A stretch of DNA of 64,000 bases from Denitrovibrio sp. (GCA_002869185.1 PKTN01000001.1:186001-250000); one strand, 5' to 3'; shown: positions 43,168-53,034, counted from the first letter of the stretch. A program made the numbers and translations. The notes: generated from the sequence alone by a model not told the origin.

Positions 43168-44268
43168 TTAAAGCCTCGCTTTTTCTATAAGTTTTTCTCT
43201 TTCTCCAGTCGTATATTTCTTTTGTATTTCACTAAGAGTCTTACGGTCATCCTCTTGAGTAATGGCTGGTATAGATATCTTGATAACAACGTAAAGGTCG
43301 CCATCATGTGATTTGCCAAGACCTGGTACGCCTTTTCCTTTAACTCGGAATTTTTGCCCAGGTTGGGTTCCAGCAGGAATATTCATGCTGATAGTTCCGA
43401 ATGGGGTAGGGACGATGATCTTCTCACCAAGAGCTGCCTCGAACATATCCATGTCAACATCAACGAATACATTGTTTCCTTGACGTTTGAATACTTCATG
43501 CTCCTGTACGTTAGTGATTATGTATAAATCACCTTGAGGACCGCCGTTTTTGCCAGCGTTACCTTTATTAGGTACACGTATCTTTGAGTCGTTAGATACA
43601 CCCTTAGGTATCTTGACTTTTATCTTCTCTTGTTTGTTTGAGTATCCTGAACCTCTGCAAGTATTGCAAACATTCTGGAGTGTTTCGCCTGTCCCTTTAC
43701 AAACGGAGCATGGAGCCATACCTATCATTCCACGTTGGTTGCTCATAGTTTGACCTGAACCACCACATGCAGAACATGTTGACCTGTCGCCACCTTTACC
43801 ACCGCATGGTTTACAGCTCTCTGTGTGGTTTATAGCTAGCTCGTACTCATTCCCCATGATCGTATCTTTGAAAGGTACTTGAACAGTGTAGTGGATGTCT
43901 TCACCTTTGCGTGGTGCGTGTGAACGTCTTCCTCTACCGCCTCCTCCACCAAAAAGATCTCCGAAGATATCGCCAAAACCACCGCCAAAGTGATTTCTAA
44001 TATCGTCAAAGTTCGCTCCAGAGAAGTCATGTCCGTGTCCGCCATTCTTAAAAGCATCGTGACCGAGACTATCATATTGCTGCTTCTTTTCAGTGTCGCT
44101 AAGGACGCTATACGCTTCAGATACTTCTTTAAATTTGGCCTCAGCTGTATCGTCTCCAGAGTTTACGTCTGGGTGGTATTTTCTAGCGAGTTTCCTGTAA
44201 GCTTTTTTAATCTCTTCAGCTGAAGCCCCTTTAGAGAGCTCCAGAATTTCATAATAATCTCTTGCCAT
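43168..44268 (-). CDS. dnaJ: Chaperone DnaJ
   Basis: 366 aa, type I DnaJ. J domain with HPD (YRKLARKYHPDVNSGDD), then a Gly/Phe-rich stretch, then four CxxCxGxG zinc repeats (CKPCGGKG, CSACGGSG, CSVCKGTG, CNTCRGSG), then the two C-terminal beta domains. All parts are present, so it is a functional co-chaperone. It precedes hspR by 3 bp. dnaK and grpE are not in the window. Confidence 0.95.
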   Translation of the reverse strand: MARDYYEILELSKGASAEEIKKAYRKLARKYHPDVNSGDDTAEAKFKEVSEAYSVLSDTEKKQQYDSLGHDAFKNGGHGHDFSGANFDDIRNHFGGGFGDIFGDLFGGGGGRGRRSHAPRKGEDIHYTVQVPFKDTIMGNEYELAINHTESCKPCGGKGGDRSTCSACGGSGQTMSNQRGMIGMAPCSVCKGTGETLQNVCNTCRGSGYSNKQEKIKVKIPKGVSNDSKIRVPNKGNAGKNGGPQGDLYIITNVQEHEVFKRQGNNVFVDVDMDMFEAALGEKIIVPTPFGTISMNIPAGTQPGQKFRVKGKGVPGLGKSHDGDLYVVIKISIPAITQEDDRKTLSEIQKKYTTGEREKLIEKARL

Positions 44269-44287
44269 CGATATATGTCCTTAAATT

Positions 44288-44725
44288 TTATTCTGTTTCT
44301 ACTTTAATAACTCTCGACTGAACCTCAGTCTTCTTCTTCAGACTGACTGTGAGAAGTCCGTCTTTAAGGTTTGCCTTAACAGAGCCAATGTCTACAGTGG
44401 TAGGGATAGAGAATGAGCGATTAAATTTTCCGTATGAACGCTCAAGCCTATAGAAGTTATCTTTTTCACCTTCGACAGGGTATTTCTTTTCTCCCTTGAG
44501 AGTTAATACACCATCAGAAACCTGAATGTCCATATCTTCTTCTTTCATCCCTGGAAGTTCTGACATGAGAACAATCTCTTCCGCTGTTTCGAAAATGTCT
44601 ACCGGAGGTAGCCAGTCGCCATATCCGCCTTGTGCTGTCTTGCTTAAGGTTTCGTCAAAGATTTTGTTCATCCTGTCGTGCATAGTCATTAGATCCTTAA
44701 TTGGGTCCCATCTTACAATAGCCAT
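44288..44725 (-). CDS. Small heat-shock protein (Hsp20/alpha-crystallin)
   Basis: 145 aa. MAIVRWDPIKDLMTMHDRMN start, then the alpha-crystallin domain with IVLMSELPGMKEEDMDIQV, YRLERSYGKFNRSFSIP and the GLLTVSLKK motif followed by a short tail. ATP-independent holdase. AAGGAGGA precedes the ATG. First gene of the heat-shock operon, directly behind the HAIR/promoter region; gap to dnaJ 19 bp. Confidence 0.95.
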   Translation of the reverse strand: MAIVRWDPIKDLMTMHDRMNKIFDETLSKTAQGGYGDWLPPVDIFETAEEIVLMSELPGMKEEDMDIQVSDGVLTLKGEKKYPVEGEKDNFYRLERSYGKFNRSFSIPTTVDIGSVKANLKDGLLTVSLKKKTEVQSRVIKVETE

Positions 44726-44760
44726 AGTGTCCTCCTTTTATGATTGTTGATTACGAAGCT

Positions 44761-44789
44761 AATATATAACTTGAGTCAGTTCATGTCAA
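44761..44789 (-). promoter_or_regulatory. Sigma-70 promoter of the heat-shock operon
   Basis: On the minus strand TTGACA (44784-44789), 17 bp, then TATATT (44761-44766). The -35 hexamer lies within the HAIR element, so HspR binding would occlude it. Confidence 0.8.
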
Positions 44790-44790
44790 G
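44770..44790. promoter_or_regulatory. HAIR element (HspR operator)
   Basis: CTTGAGT, seven bases, TGTCAAG. The HAIR consensus is CTTGAGT-N7-ACTCAAG: the left half is perfect, the right half matches 5 of 7. It sits on the -35 and spacer of the operon promoter. Confidence 0.82.
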
Positions 44791-44885
44791 TATGTTGATG
44801 CAAAAAAATAATATTAAGTAATAACGAACTATATAAATATATATTGTGTCTTGATTATAAGTTAATGAGAGGGTATTTTTTCTTA

Positions 44886-45707
44886 ATGCGATCCTATTAT
44901 ATTTTTATCGCCTTTTTACTGTTTTCTATTTTGCTTCACCTCGTGGTTGTTAATGAGATCGACCTTACACCAGAGTTTAAAAAGAAGCCTGACCCTATAT
45001 CTGTGTCTGTTGTGCCTAAAGATAAACCGCAACCACAAGCTGAGTCTAAGCAAGAGACAAAGCGACCAAACAAAACAATAGAAGACACTCCTATTAATGA
45101 AGAGTTAGAGACAGATGTAGACCAGATGGAACATGTTCCAGAAGTGGGGAGTGAGAAGGAAGATAAAAAGGCGAAAGCTGATAAACAGGGAGAGCAACAG
45201 AGAAAAGCTGAGAAAGAGACCCAAGTTGATACATTAGCAAATGACAAGTCTGATATTGAAGTGCCAAAAATCGCACCTGATAAAGAATTCTCTAAAGAGC
45301 AAATAGATGGTGTACTTAACCCTGATGATATAATTGAAAAATATGCCAAAGAGGGCGGAAAAGTTACGGGTGAAGACTCTGTCTCTATGCAGTATGTAAA
45401 GCTTAAATATCAATCATACTTTTATAAGTTTTCCAGAAGATTGTATCATGTTTGGTTGTACCCTCGTGATGCTGCCATGCGTGGCGAACACGGTACAGTA
45501 AGGATAGCCTTTGTTATTTCACGTACAGGTATGATCTCTGGTATAAACGTTATTAGATCGAGCGGTTACCCTGACCTTGACAGAGAGGCTGTGCTAGCTC
45601 TCAAAAAGACAGCTGGTGTTCCTCTGCCACAATCCTACAAGCTTAATTTTCTAAGAGTCGATGCATATTTTCAATACGTTCTCGGTGGCGGTTTTAACGT
45701 TTATTAA
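44886..45707 (+). CDS. TonB-family protein
   Basis: 273 aa from ATG 44886; earlier in-frame starts at 44844 (TTG) and 44865 exist, none with a strong ribosome site. N-terminal membrane helix (about 1-21), long charged periplasmic linker rich in K/E/P, and a C-terminal TonB domain (MRGEHGTVRIAFVISRTGMISGINVIRSSGYPDLDREAVLAL, about residues 195-236) typical of the family. It transmits proton-motive-force energy to outer-membrane receptors. ExbB/ExbD are not adjacent. Stop shared with the convergent gene (TTAA). Confidence 0.85.
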   Translation: MRSYYIFIAFLLFSILLHLVVVNEIDLTPEFKKKPDPISVSVVPKDKPQPQAESKQETKRPNKTIEDTPINEELETDVDQMEHVPEVGSEKEDKKAKADKQGEQQRKAEKETQVDTLANDKSDIEVPKIAPDKEFSKEQIDGVLNPDDIIEKYAKEGGKVTGEDSVSMQYVKLKYQSYFYKFSRRLYHVWLYPRDAAMRGEHGTVRIAFVISRTGMISGINVIRSSGYPDLDREAVLALKKTAGVPLPQSYKLNFLRVDAYFQYVLGGGFNVY

Positions 45708-46054
45708 GCCTCGTCAGCATGTGCGTATGACATTATTATGTCGATAATAATAAGTATCACTGATAATAAGTTAGCAACAGCAGCACCTACAGCAAGCCCT
45801 GTAACGAGGGATGATGTAGAGCCTGAGAAGTATAATATAGCTGCAGGTATAAGATGCAGGTCTGATATAAAAGCTGTAGCCAAAAGCTCTGCGGCTAAGA
45901 ATTTCTTAATATTAAATTTAAGTACAGTTGCGATAAGGTTAACGCCAAGGGCTATCACAAGCTGGTATGGATCATTGCTGACCAGAAAACCTATATTACT
46001 TGTAAGAGCTAGAAAAATAAATAGGTCGGACCAGACCTTTCCCCATTGAATCAT
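45704..46054 (-). CDS. Small membrane protein, DUF6394-like
   Basis: 116 aa with three or four hydrophobic helices. The pattern MIQWGKVWSDLFIFLALTSNIGFL ... VNLIATVLKF (two pieces) and LLATAFISDLHLIPAAILY fits, from memory, DUF6394 membrane proteins that often sit beside TrkA-type genes. Function unknown. Coupled to the upstream channel gene by a 4-base ATGA overlap with AAGGAGG inside it; a partner or regulator role for that channel is an inference. Confidence 0.6.
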   Translation of the reverse strand: MIQWGKVWSDLFIFLALTSNIGFLVSNDPYQLVIALGVNLIATVLKFNIKKFLAAELLATAFISDLHLIPAAILYFSGSTSSLVTGLAVGAAVANLLSVILIIIDIIMSYAHADEA

Positions 46055-47169
46055 ATTTTGCCTCCTTGGGCATAAGCCAGAACTTTTTCCAGTTGTTTTG
46101 GTGTGCCTAGCACTATTATTGAGCTACCCTCTGTTAGCATAGTATTCCACTCTGGTAGAGTGTTGATATCACCTTTGCTATTCACAGTCGCTATTATGTT
46201 TGTCCCAGTCTTGTTTTTGAATCCAGAATCTGCAATTGTCTTACCTGCTAGTTCTGATGTTGCGGCTATCGTTACTTCTACTATGTCAACACTACTCTTT
46301 TCTCCATAGGCAACAAGGTCAAGAAAGCCACTCATGGCTGGAGATGGTGGGTGAAGGACATAAGAGGTTATACGTCGTCCAGTTGTAACAGCAGGTACGA
46401 TAACCTCATTAGCACCGAGTAGTTTCATCTTTTCCATATCCATCTCTGTTGTGCTAGTAGAGAAGATGTAATACTTTTCTATGTCAGGCATTATGAGACG
46501 AGCTGTAACGATAACTGTAATATCTAGAGTGTCGTCGTCAAAAGTTGTTATAAGTCCTTTAGAATCCTCTATGAACAATCCAAGAAGCACATCACGGCGT
46601 TGAGGCTGAGCTATAGCGTAGTAGCTTATTCCAAAATCTATAATTTCTTGTCTTTTGCTCTCTTCTGGGTCAATGAGGATGAAGGGGATTTGCCTTTTGA
46701 TGAAACTTCTCATTATCTCTTTTGACGTTTCATTGAAACCGCAAATTATATAGTGATCGTGTATACGTTCCATTTTACTATACATCCTCCAATGTTTAAA
46801 TTTGTTCTTTATGTCACCTTGTAAAACTACCTGAACAGCAGCTGCGAGACCATAAAAATATACGAGCGGGAATGCGACCATAAGGAAGACAGATGAGACA
46901 AGCCTGTTTACTGTCATGTTGTCCGTATAGCCTTCTGTATAGCCGATAGTTGTAAAGGTGATTATTGTATGAAAAAAATAGTCAGTGACACTTTTGCCGT
47001 CAGTCTTGCCGTTTACAATCATCATTGTGAGTACGTAGATGGTTGTGAAAAAGATGACTGTCATTAAAGGGAGCCTAAGGTCGCTGAGGACATTATAAAG
47101 CTGTACTTCGTACATTGATTTGAAACTGACTGGCTTTACGTTTCCGTAATGTCTCTCTTTTTTATTCAA
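46051..47169 (-). CDS. Potassium-channel-like protein with TrkA (RCK) domains
   Basis: 372 aa. N-terminal ion-channel module: helix about 33-53, pore loop with TTIGYTEGY (about 92-100) and a second helix about 113-140. The selectivity filter region reads TFTTIGYTEG rather than TxGYGD, so selectivity is uncertain. A TrkA-N domain (HYIICGFNETSKEIMRSFIKRQIPFILID) follows, then TrkA-C. TTG start at 47169, GGAG eight bases upstream. Probably a ligand-gated potassium channel or related transporter. Confidence 0.85.
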   Translation of the reverse strand: MNKKERHYGNVKPVSFKSMYEVQLYNVLSDLRLPLMTVIFFTTIYVLTMMIVNGKTDGKSVTDYFFHTIITFTTIGYTEGYTDNMTVNRLVSSVFLMVAFPLVYFYGLAAAVQVVLQGDIKNKFKHWRMYSKMERIHDHYIICGFNETSKEIMRSFIKRQIPFILIDPEESKRQEIIDFGISYYAIAQPQRRDVLLGLFIEDSKGLITTFDDDTLDITVIVTARLIMPDIEKYYIFSTSTTEMDMEKMKLLGANEVIVPAVTTGRRITSYVLHPPSPAMSGFLDLVAYGEKSSVDIVEVTIAATSELAGKTIADSGFKNKTGTNIIATVNSKGDINTLPEWNTMLTEGSSIIVLGTPKQLEKVLAYAQGGKI

Positions 47170-47340
47170 CTAAGCTTCTCCGACAAGTTGTACATTTCTT
47201 TTATGATACCACATGTTTATAAATCGAGACTATAAATATATCAAGTTTATGTAAAAGGATCACAACATATGAACTCTTCCTTGACAATTAGTTAGAGAGG
47301 ATACTAAATTAGTAGTAGCTTATTCATACGGGAGGACATC

Positions 47341-48744
47341 ATGACACCTCGCAAAGTTAAAAACTTCATAATTGACACAAACGTAATTCTTTACTCTCCT
47401 AATTGTATTGAAACCTTTGACAATAACAATATCGTCTTGCCAGCTGTAGTGCTGGAAGAGGTAGATTCTTTTAAAAAGAACGTAGACCTGAACGGTTATA
47501 ACGCTAGATCTTTCATTCGAATCGTTGAACAATATCGCGAAGAGAAGGGTGACCTTTTGAAAGGGGTAAAGCTTGAGTCAGGTGGACAGTTCTCTGTCAG
47601 ATTTCAGGATGAGCAGACTAAAAGCAAAATACCTTCTGGGTTTGACAATGGAAAGAATGATAATGTTATCCTTGCTATTGCATTGCAGGTTAAAGAGGAA
47701 TCCAAGCGAGAGACTATTATTGTCTCTAAGGATGTAAATCTCCGCATAAAAGCGAATGCTATGGGGCTTGATGCTGAGGACTATTATCACGAGAAGAGTA
47801 CATCACTTATCGATCAGCACGATGATACACTATTCGTCCCTGATGATTACATAGACACACTTTACCACGAGAAGGAACTCCCTTGCCCAACGGGCGTATA
47901 TAGACAAGATGAAGGTGAGTTTGCACCTAGGGTGAACGAGTATTTTATCCTCAAGGGGCAGGAAAACCCTCAGAAGAGTGCATTGGCTAGATATATTGGT
48001 AATGGGACAGATGAGGACGGTGCTTTTAGACTGTTGCATCAGAATGAACCAGTATTAGGCATAACCCCTGCTAACAGGAAACAGATATACCTTATGGACT
48101 CTCTACTTGATCCAGATATAGATGTTGTTTTTGCTATAGGTATAGCAGGGACAGGTAAAACATTGCTGGCGCTTTGTGGTGGTCTCCACTCTGTTCTTAA
48201 CGATAGCTATAAGAGGCTTGTGGTTACTAGGTCGCCTATCCCTATGGGGAGAGATATAGGATACCTTCCAGGGACAATGTCAGAGAAGATGGATCCATGG
48301 CTTAAACCAGTGTATGACAATATGGAATTTATCGTTCATATGATGGACAAAGGGAAGATTGATACTAAAGACGAGTTCTTTTCTAAATCTCAGATGCATG
48401 ATGCTACTATAGATTATCTAAAGTCATCAAAAATGCTTGAGATAGAGGCTTTGACATATATTCGAGGTCGTACCCTTATGGATACTTATCTCGTGATTGA
48501 TGAGGCTCAAAATCTCACTCCACATGAAATGAAAACAATTATCACAAGAGCAGGGATAAACTCTAAGCTTGTGTTCACTGGTGACATGAAGCAGATAGAT
48601 AATCCATACTTAAATGAGAGGGATAATGGGCTTGTGAATGCCTCTGAGAAGTTTACTTATGCTCGTTTCAAACATGCTTCAACTATTTATCTTGATAAAG
48701 GTGAGAGAAGCAGACTGGCTTCTGTTGCGGCAGAAATCCTTTAA
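47341..48744 (+). CDS. PhoH family ATPase with N-terminal PIN domain
   Basis: 467 aa, ribonuclease/ATPase fusion of the YlaK type. The PIN domain (about 8-140) has the metal-binding Asp in FIIDTNVILYS and later EEVDSF, DNVILAIAL and the VSKDVNLRIKAN motif. The PhoH P-loop part has GIAGTGKTLLAL (Walker A), VTRSPIPMGRDIGYLPG, the Walker B DEAQNLTPHEMKT and the sensor motif VFTGDMKQID. Probably acts on RNA. GGAGG precedes the ATG. Monocistronic; TTGACA at 47281 may be a -35. Confidence 0.93.
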   Translation: MTPRKVKNFIIDTNVILYSPNCIETFDNNNIVLPAVVLEEVDSFKKNVDLNGYNARSFIRIVEQYREEKGDLLKGVKLESGGQFSVRFQDEQTKSKIPSGFDNGKNDNVILAIALQVKEESKRETIIVSKDVNLRIKANAMGLDAEDYYHEKSTSLIDQHDDTLFVPDDYIDTLYHEKELPCPTGVYRQDEGEFAPRVNEYFILKGQENPQKSALARYIGNGTDEDGAFRLLHQNEPVLGITPANRKQIYLMDSLLDPDIDVVFAIGIAGTGKTLLALCGGLHSVLNDSYKRLVVTRSPIPMGRDIGYLPGTMSEKMDPWLKPVYDNMEFIVHMMDKGKIDTKDEFFSKSQMHDATIDYLKSSKMLEIEALTYIRGRTLMDTYLVIDEAQNLTPHEMKTIITRAGINSKLVFTGDMKQIDNPYLNERDNGLVNASEKFTYARFKHASTIYLDKGERSRLASVAAEIL

Positions 48745-48793
48745 GTATTATTTGTTTATGTGGTAACAGTTCGTCTGAATGTGAATTGTATTG

Positions 48794-48823
48794 TTGCAAA
48801 ATCGTAGAAATATAGAGTATAGT
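48794..48823 (+). promoter_or_regulatory. Predicted promoter of the chemoreceptor/STAS pair
   Basis: TTGCAA (48794-48799), 18 bp, TATAGT (48818-48823), ending 20 bp before the ATG at 48844. Not a sigma-28 type site. Confidence 0.5.
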
Positions 48824-48843
48824 ATTTGCTGATGGAGGTTCCG

Positions 48844-50796
48844 ATGTTCTTCAGAAGTAAAACTATATCCAATAAGTTTCTTGTGCCTATGTTTGTGATA
48901 ACTTTTATCACAGTCATTGTTATTATTACTTACTCAGTAACTGTTATTAGTAAAATTAAAACAAATGTTTTCCAGAAAGAGACCCTTTCTTTGACGACTT
49001 ATCTTGATGAGTCTATTTCATCAAATCTAAAAATGTGTTTAACAAATGCACTGACTCTTTCACAAAATACTGCCCTTATTGATGCATTAGTGCTGGAGGA
49101 TCGTGAGTCAGCCTTGGATATCATATCCAAAGTGGCAGATTCTCTCAGTGATGCATTTGATAATGATTTTAAAATACATATACATGATGGCGATGTAAAA
49201 AGTTTCCTAAGAGGTTGGAATCCTACAAAGAATGGTGATGACCTTAGCGGATTTAGAAATACAATCCTTGAAGTAAAAAAGACAAAACAGCCTGTTGATG
49301 CTTTTGAGCTTGGTAGAGCAGGTCTTACTCTCAGGGGGATAGTGCCACTGATGCAGATGGAGGAGTACTATGTTGGCTCACTCGAAGTTATGCTTAGTGG
49401 TGACGTCCTTGTTGATGATGCTGATATAGGTATTGGAGCCTTTATGTTTGTCGGGGTTAATAAAGAGCTTAGTAAGGCTAAAGAGACTACTCCTGTGGCA
49501 AACTACCTTGTGACAAAGAGTGATATTGTAAATCAAGACTTCTTAAACGAAGTTGCATCAATGCCAAACGATACTCTAATAGAAAAAAAACCATATTTTG
49601 AAACACAAAATTACTTTGTAACTAAATATCCTGTAAAAGATTTTAGCGGAAAAAGCATCGGTATGATCTTTATAGGTAAAGATATTGCTGTTGTTAATAA
49701 TGAGATTACCTCGGCGAAGAAACTTGCAACAATACAAGTTATTATGACTCTTGGAAGTCTTTTACTTATTATTGTTGTTATGGTTATTCTGCTTAGGGTT
49801 GTTATAAGCTCTAAACTTAGAACGCTCATAGACACTACACACGATCTAGCAGAAGGTGACGGTGACCTTACTAAAAGACTAGAGTTTAATACTGGAGATG
49901 AGTTTCAATCCGCCGCAGAGAATATGAATAGATTTATTGAGAAAGTACAAGAGACAGTGCACAGTTCTCTCGACGGTATGCATGAGACAGTAAGTGCTAG
50001 TGAACAACTTTCTGCTACTTCTGCAACCCTTTCTCAAAATATACAAACCCAAACAGAAAAGGTTGAAGAGAGTAGTATGCTTGTTAATGAGGTTGCTGAA
50101 AATCTTGATAAGACTGAAGAGCTTGCTATTACTACGACTGAGGTTCTTGAAAAAGGTAGAGATAGCCTTCAAGAACTCGTCGGTTCGATGAATGTTGTCG
50201 TTGATAAGATTGTTGCAGATAGTGACGCTCAGTTGGATATGGCGGTTAATATGCAAGAACTCAATGAGCAGGCAAAGGCTATTCAAGATGTACTTAGCAT
50301 CATATCTGATATCGCTGACCAGACAAATCTATTAGCTCTGAATGCTTCTATAGAGGCTGCTAGAGCTGGTGAGCATGGTCGAGGATTTGCTGTTGTTGCT
50401 GATGAGGTTAGAAAACTTGCTGAAAGGACTCAGACGTCCCTCGCAGATATTAGTAAAAGCACAAATCAGATTGTGGGTAGTATAGGCAAAGCATCTGTTG
50501 CAATTACAAATGTATCAGAGAGTATGAGAGAAGCATCAGAACAGTCCAAATCTCTGGTGACACTAGCTGATGATACAAGTAATAATCTAGATGAGACAGT
50601 AGCTGTTTCATCTGAAATGGTTAAAATGAGTACTTATATCGCTACTAAAACAAAGAATATGATTGCTGCAATGGATGAGATAACTAATCTCTCTATGGAG
50701 AATAAACATGCAGGTGAAAGTGTTGAGCAGGTTTCAAGCTCACTCGCTGAGAAGTCTAGCATTGTTTCTAATCAACTGAAGAAATTCAAAGTATAG
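48844..50796 (+). CDS. Methyl-accepting chemotaxis protein
   Basis: 650 aa from ATG 48844 (GGAGG upstream; the frame opens at 48826). N-terminal helix about 12-33, periplasmic sensor of about 270 residues with a single-Cache-like look ([20 protein letters not shown] and later [16 protein letters not shown], read with a break), second helix about 300-325, HAMP, and signalling domain. The tip [20 protein letters not shown] is conserved. Its C-terminus has no CheR-binding pentapeptide. Paired with a small STAS-like protein that starts 7 bp after the stop. Confidence 0.92.
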   Translation: MFFRSKTISNKFLVPMFVITFITVIVIITYSVTVISKIKTNVFQKETLSLTTYLDESISSNLKMCLTNALTLSQNTALIDALVLEDRESALDIISKVADSLSDAFDNDFKIHIHDGDVKSFLRGWNPTKNGDDLSGFRNTILEVKKTKQPVDAFELGRAGLTLRGIVPLMQMEEYYVGSLEVMLSGDVLVDDADIGIGAFMFVGVNKELSKAKETTPVANYLVTKSDIVNQDFLNEVASMPNDTLIEKKPYFETQNYFVTKYPVKDFSGKSIGMIFIGKDIAVVNNEITSAKKLATIQVIMTLGSLLLIIVVMVILLRVVISSKLRTLIDTTHDLAEGDGDLTKRLEFNTGDEFQSAAENMNRFIEKVQETVHSSLDGMHETVSASEQLSATSATLSQNIQTQTEKVEESSMLVNEVAENLDKTEELAITTTEVLEKGRDSLQELVGSMNVVVDKIVADSDAQLDMAVNMQELNEQAKAIQDVLSIISDIADQTNLLALNASIEAARAGEHGRGFAVVADEVRKLAERTQTSLADISKSTNQIVGSIGKASVAITNVSESMREASEQSKSLVTLADDTSNNLDETVAVSSEMVKMSTYIATKTKNMIAAMDEITNLSMENKHAGESVEQVSSSLAEKSSIVSNQLKKFKV

Positions 50797-50806
50797 GGGA
50801 GTAATG

Positions 50807-51103
50807 ATGGAATTAAAAATTGTTGATGCAAATACTATCGAGATACTTGGAAATATAAAATCTCTTGATGATTATAATGATATAAAGATTTCTACTCAGA
50901 AATTGATCAAAGACGGTTGTATCCATATGACAATAGATATTAAAGAATCTTTGTCTATGGTATCTTCTGTGATTGGGTATCTGATAAAGATGATTAATAT
51001 GGATAAAGTGGATCTTCATATTAATGTGTGGGATAGCAGGCTGTATAACCTGTTAGATCAATTGAACTTGGTCCACACATTTAATGTTTCAATTAAAAAA
51101 TAA
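50807..51103 (+). CDS. STAS-like domain protein
   Basis: 98 aa from the second ATG (50807); AGGGGAG lies just upstream. The pattern VDANTIEILGNIKSLDDYNDIK ... IDIKESLSMVSSVIGYLI with the SS-x-x-G motif is like the anti-sigma antagonist/STAS fold, whose serine is phosphorylated. It is a minimal domain without other modules. Co-transcribed with the chemoreceptor, so it may modify receptor output or be part of a partner-switch; no anti-sigma kinase is in the window. Confidence 0.7.
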   Translation: MELKIVDANTIEILGNIKSLDDYNDIKISTQKLIKDGCIHMTIDIKESLSMVSSVIGYLIKMINMDKVDLHINVWDSRLYNLLDQLNLVHTFNVSIKK

Positions 51104-51110
51104 TCACTTC

Positions 51111-51134
51111 AAAGGGGCTACAATGCCCCTTTTT
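51111..51134 (+). terminator. Terminator after the STAS gene
   Basis: AAAGGGGC (51111-51118), loop TACAAT, GCCCCTTTTT (51125-51134). Confidence 0.9.
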
Positions 51135-51201
51135 CTATTTTCAATATTCAGTTTTTTAGAGTATAAGTGTCAATAAATAAAAATCCCATAGGTATATATA
51201 A

Positions 51202-53034
51202 ATGATTAGCGTAGAAAATTTGTCAAAGGCATATGGTCCAAGAGTTCTGCTTGACGATATAAGCTTCCGAGTAAATAAAGGTGAGAGAGTTGGTTTGATA
51301 GGTCGTAACGGACACGGTAAAACAACCTTAATGCGTATCCTTACTGGTGAAGAAGAACAGGACGATGGTAAGCTTAATATCCCTAAAAACTATATAATTG
51401 GTTACCTGAAACAACAGCTAGATTTTACGATGGAGACTGCTGTAGAAGAGGCTTCTTTGGGTCTAAGAGAAGATGAAAGAGACCAAACATGGAAGGCTGA
51501 AAAGATACTTACAGGTCTTGGGTTCTCCGAAGTAGACTTATATAAAAAACCTACAGAGTTTTCTGGTGGTTATCAGGTAAGGCTTAACCTTGTAAAATTA
51601 CTCCTTTCTGAGCCAGACCTTCTTATGCTCGATGAACCGACCAACTACCTTGATATTACTTCTATTCGCTGGCTTGAGTCTTTTCTGCTTAAGTGGAAGG
51701 GTGAGCTTATATTGATCACTCACGACAGATCATTTATGGATAAGGTTGTCACTCATACACTTGGCATACATAGGCAAAAAGTTAAAAAAATCCTTGGTGA
51801 TACAGACAAATTCTATGAGCAGGTAGCTACTGAGGAAGAGGTTTACGAAAAGACTAGGCAAAACGAAGATCAGAAGCGTAAAGAGATGGAGCAGTTTGTT
51901 ACACGTTTTAAATCTAAAGCGAGCCTCGCTAGTAGAGCTCAGTCAAGAGTGAAAGCTCTCGAGAAAATGGGCAAGATGGACAAACTGGAAGATATAGAAG
52001 ACCTTACGTTTAAGTTTAATTACGAGATGATAAGGTCTAAAGAGCTGCTCACAGCGAAAAATATAACTTTTGGTTATGATAAAGAGAATCCACTTTTTAA
52101 AGATTTTAGCATCACAATAGGTGTTAATGACAAGATATGCATCATAGGTAAGAATGGAAAGGGTAAGACTACCCTCCTTAAAAACCTATGCGGGATATTG
52201 AAGCCTGACAGTGGTGAGATTGTTAACCACCCAAATCTGAAAAAAGGTATCTATGAGCAGACAAATGTTGTCAGCCTCGGTATGAACAATACAATAGAGC
52301 AAGAGCTTATGAATGTTGACTATGATGTTGATAAACAGAAGGCGCGGAATGTTGCTGGTACTATGATGTTCTCTGGTGATGATGCTCTTAAGAAGATTAC
52401 AGTCCTTTCAGGTGGAGAGAAGAGTAGGGTTATGCTTGCTAAAACTATACTTAAACCATCAAATGTTATCTTTTTGGATGAGCCATCCAACCACCTTGAT
52501 ATGCAATCTTGTGACTCACTAAATGAAGCAATTTTTCAGTTTAAAGGCAGCATTGTTATGGTTACTCACAACGAAATGTTCCTTAGGTCTTTCGCTAAGA
52601 GGTTGATAATATTCCGCAATGGTGGACTTGAAGTTTTCGAGGGAACTTATGACGAATTCCTTAAGAAAGTGGGCTGGGGTGATGACGAAGAGACTGTTGT
52701 TGCTGCACCTACAAACTCAATGAACAGAAAAGAGCTTAGGAAACTTCGTGCTGAGATTAACACTGTAAAAAATAAAGTAATTAAACCCCTAGAAGATAAA
52801 GTAAAAAAGCTTGAAAAAGCTATAGAAGAGACCGAAGTTATAATAGATAGCCTGAACGAAAAGCTTATTACTGCATCTAATGAAGGTGATGCAGATGCTA
52901 TCGCCAATTGCTCTAAAGAGCTTGGAGAGGCGAAGGCACTCTCAGAAAAAAGCTTGGAAGAGTTAATGGAGCTTACTGAGGAGCTTGAAGTAAAGACTGC
53001 CGAATATGAGGAAAAACTTAAGAAACTCGATTAA
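51202..53034 (+). CDS. ABC-F family ATPase
   Basis: 610 aa with two ABC domains in tandem and no membrane part: translation-factor type. Domain 1: GRNGHGKTTLMRIL, FSGGYQVRLNLVKLL, LLMLDEPTNYLD. A charged linker (about 210-270) is the P-site tRNA motif region. Domain 2: GKNGKGKTTLLKNL, LSGGEKSRVMLAK, VIFLDEPSNHLD. The C-terminal coiled coil (about 540-608) is like Uup/YheS. These proteins act on the ribosome. Confidence 0.93.
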   Translation: MISVENLSKAYGPRVLLDDISFRVNKGERVGLIGRNGHGKTTLMRILTGEEEQDDGKLNIPKNYIIGYLKQQLDFTMETAVEEASLGLREDERDQTWKAEKILTGLGFSEVDLYKKPTEFSGGYQVRLNLVKLLLSEPDLLMLDEPTNYLDITSIRWLESFLLKWKGELILITHDRSFMDKVVTHTLGIHRQKVKKILGDTDKFYEQVATEEEVYEKTRQNEDQKRKEMEQFVTRFKSKASLASRAQSRVKALEKMGKMDKLEDIEDLTFKFNYEMIRSKELLTAKNITFGYDKENPLFKDFSITIGVNDKICIIGKNGKGKTTLLKNLCGILKPDSGEIVNHPNLKKGIYEQTNVVSLGMNNTIEQELMNVDYDVDKQKARNVAGTMMFSGDDALKKITVLSGGEKSRVMLAKTILKPSNVIFLDEPSNHLDMQSCDSLNEAIFQFKGSIVMVTHNEMFLRSFAKRLIIFRNGGLEVFEGTYDEFLKKVGWGDDEETVVAAPTNSMNRKELRKLRAEINTVKNKVIKPLEDKVKKLEKAIEETEVIIDSLNEKLITASNEGDADAIANCSKELGEAKALSEKSLEELMELTEELEVKTAEYEEKLKKLD

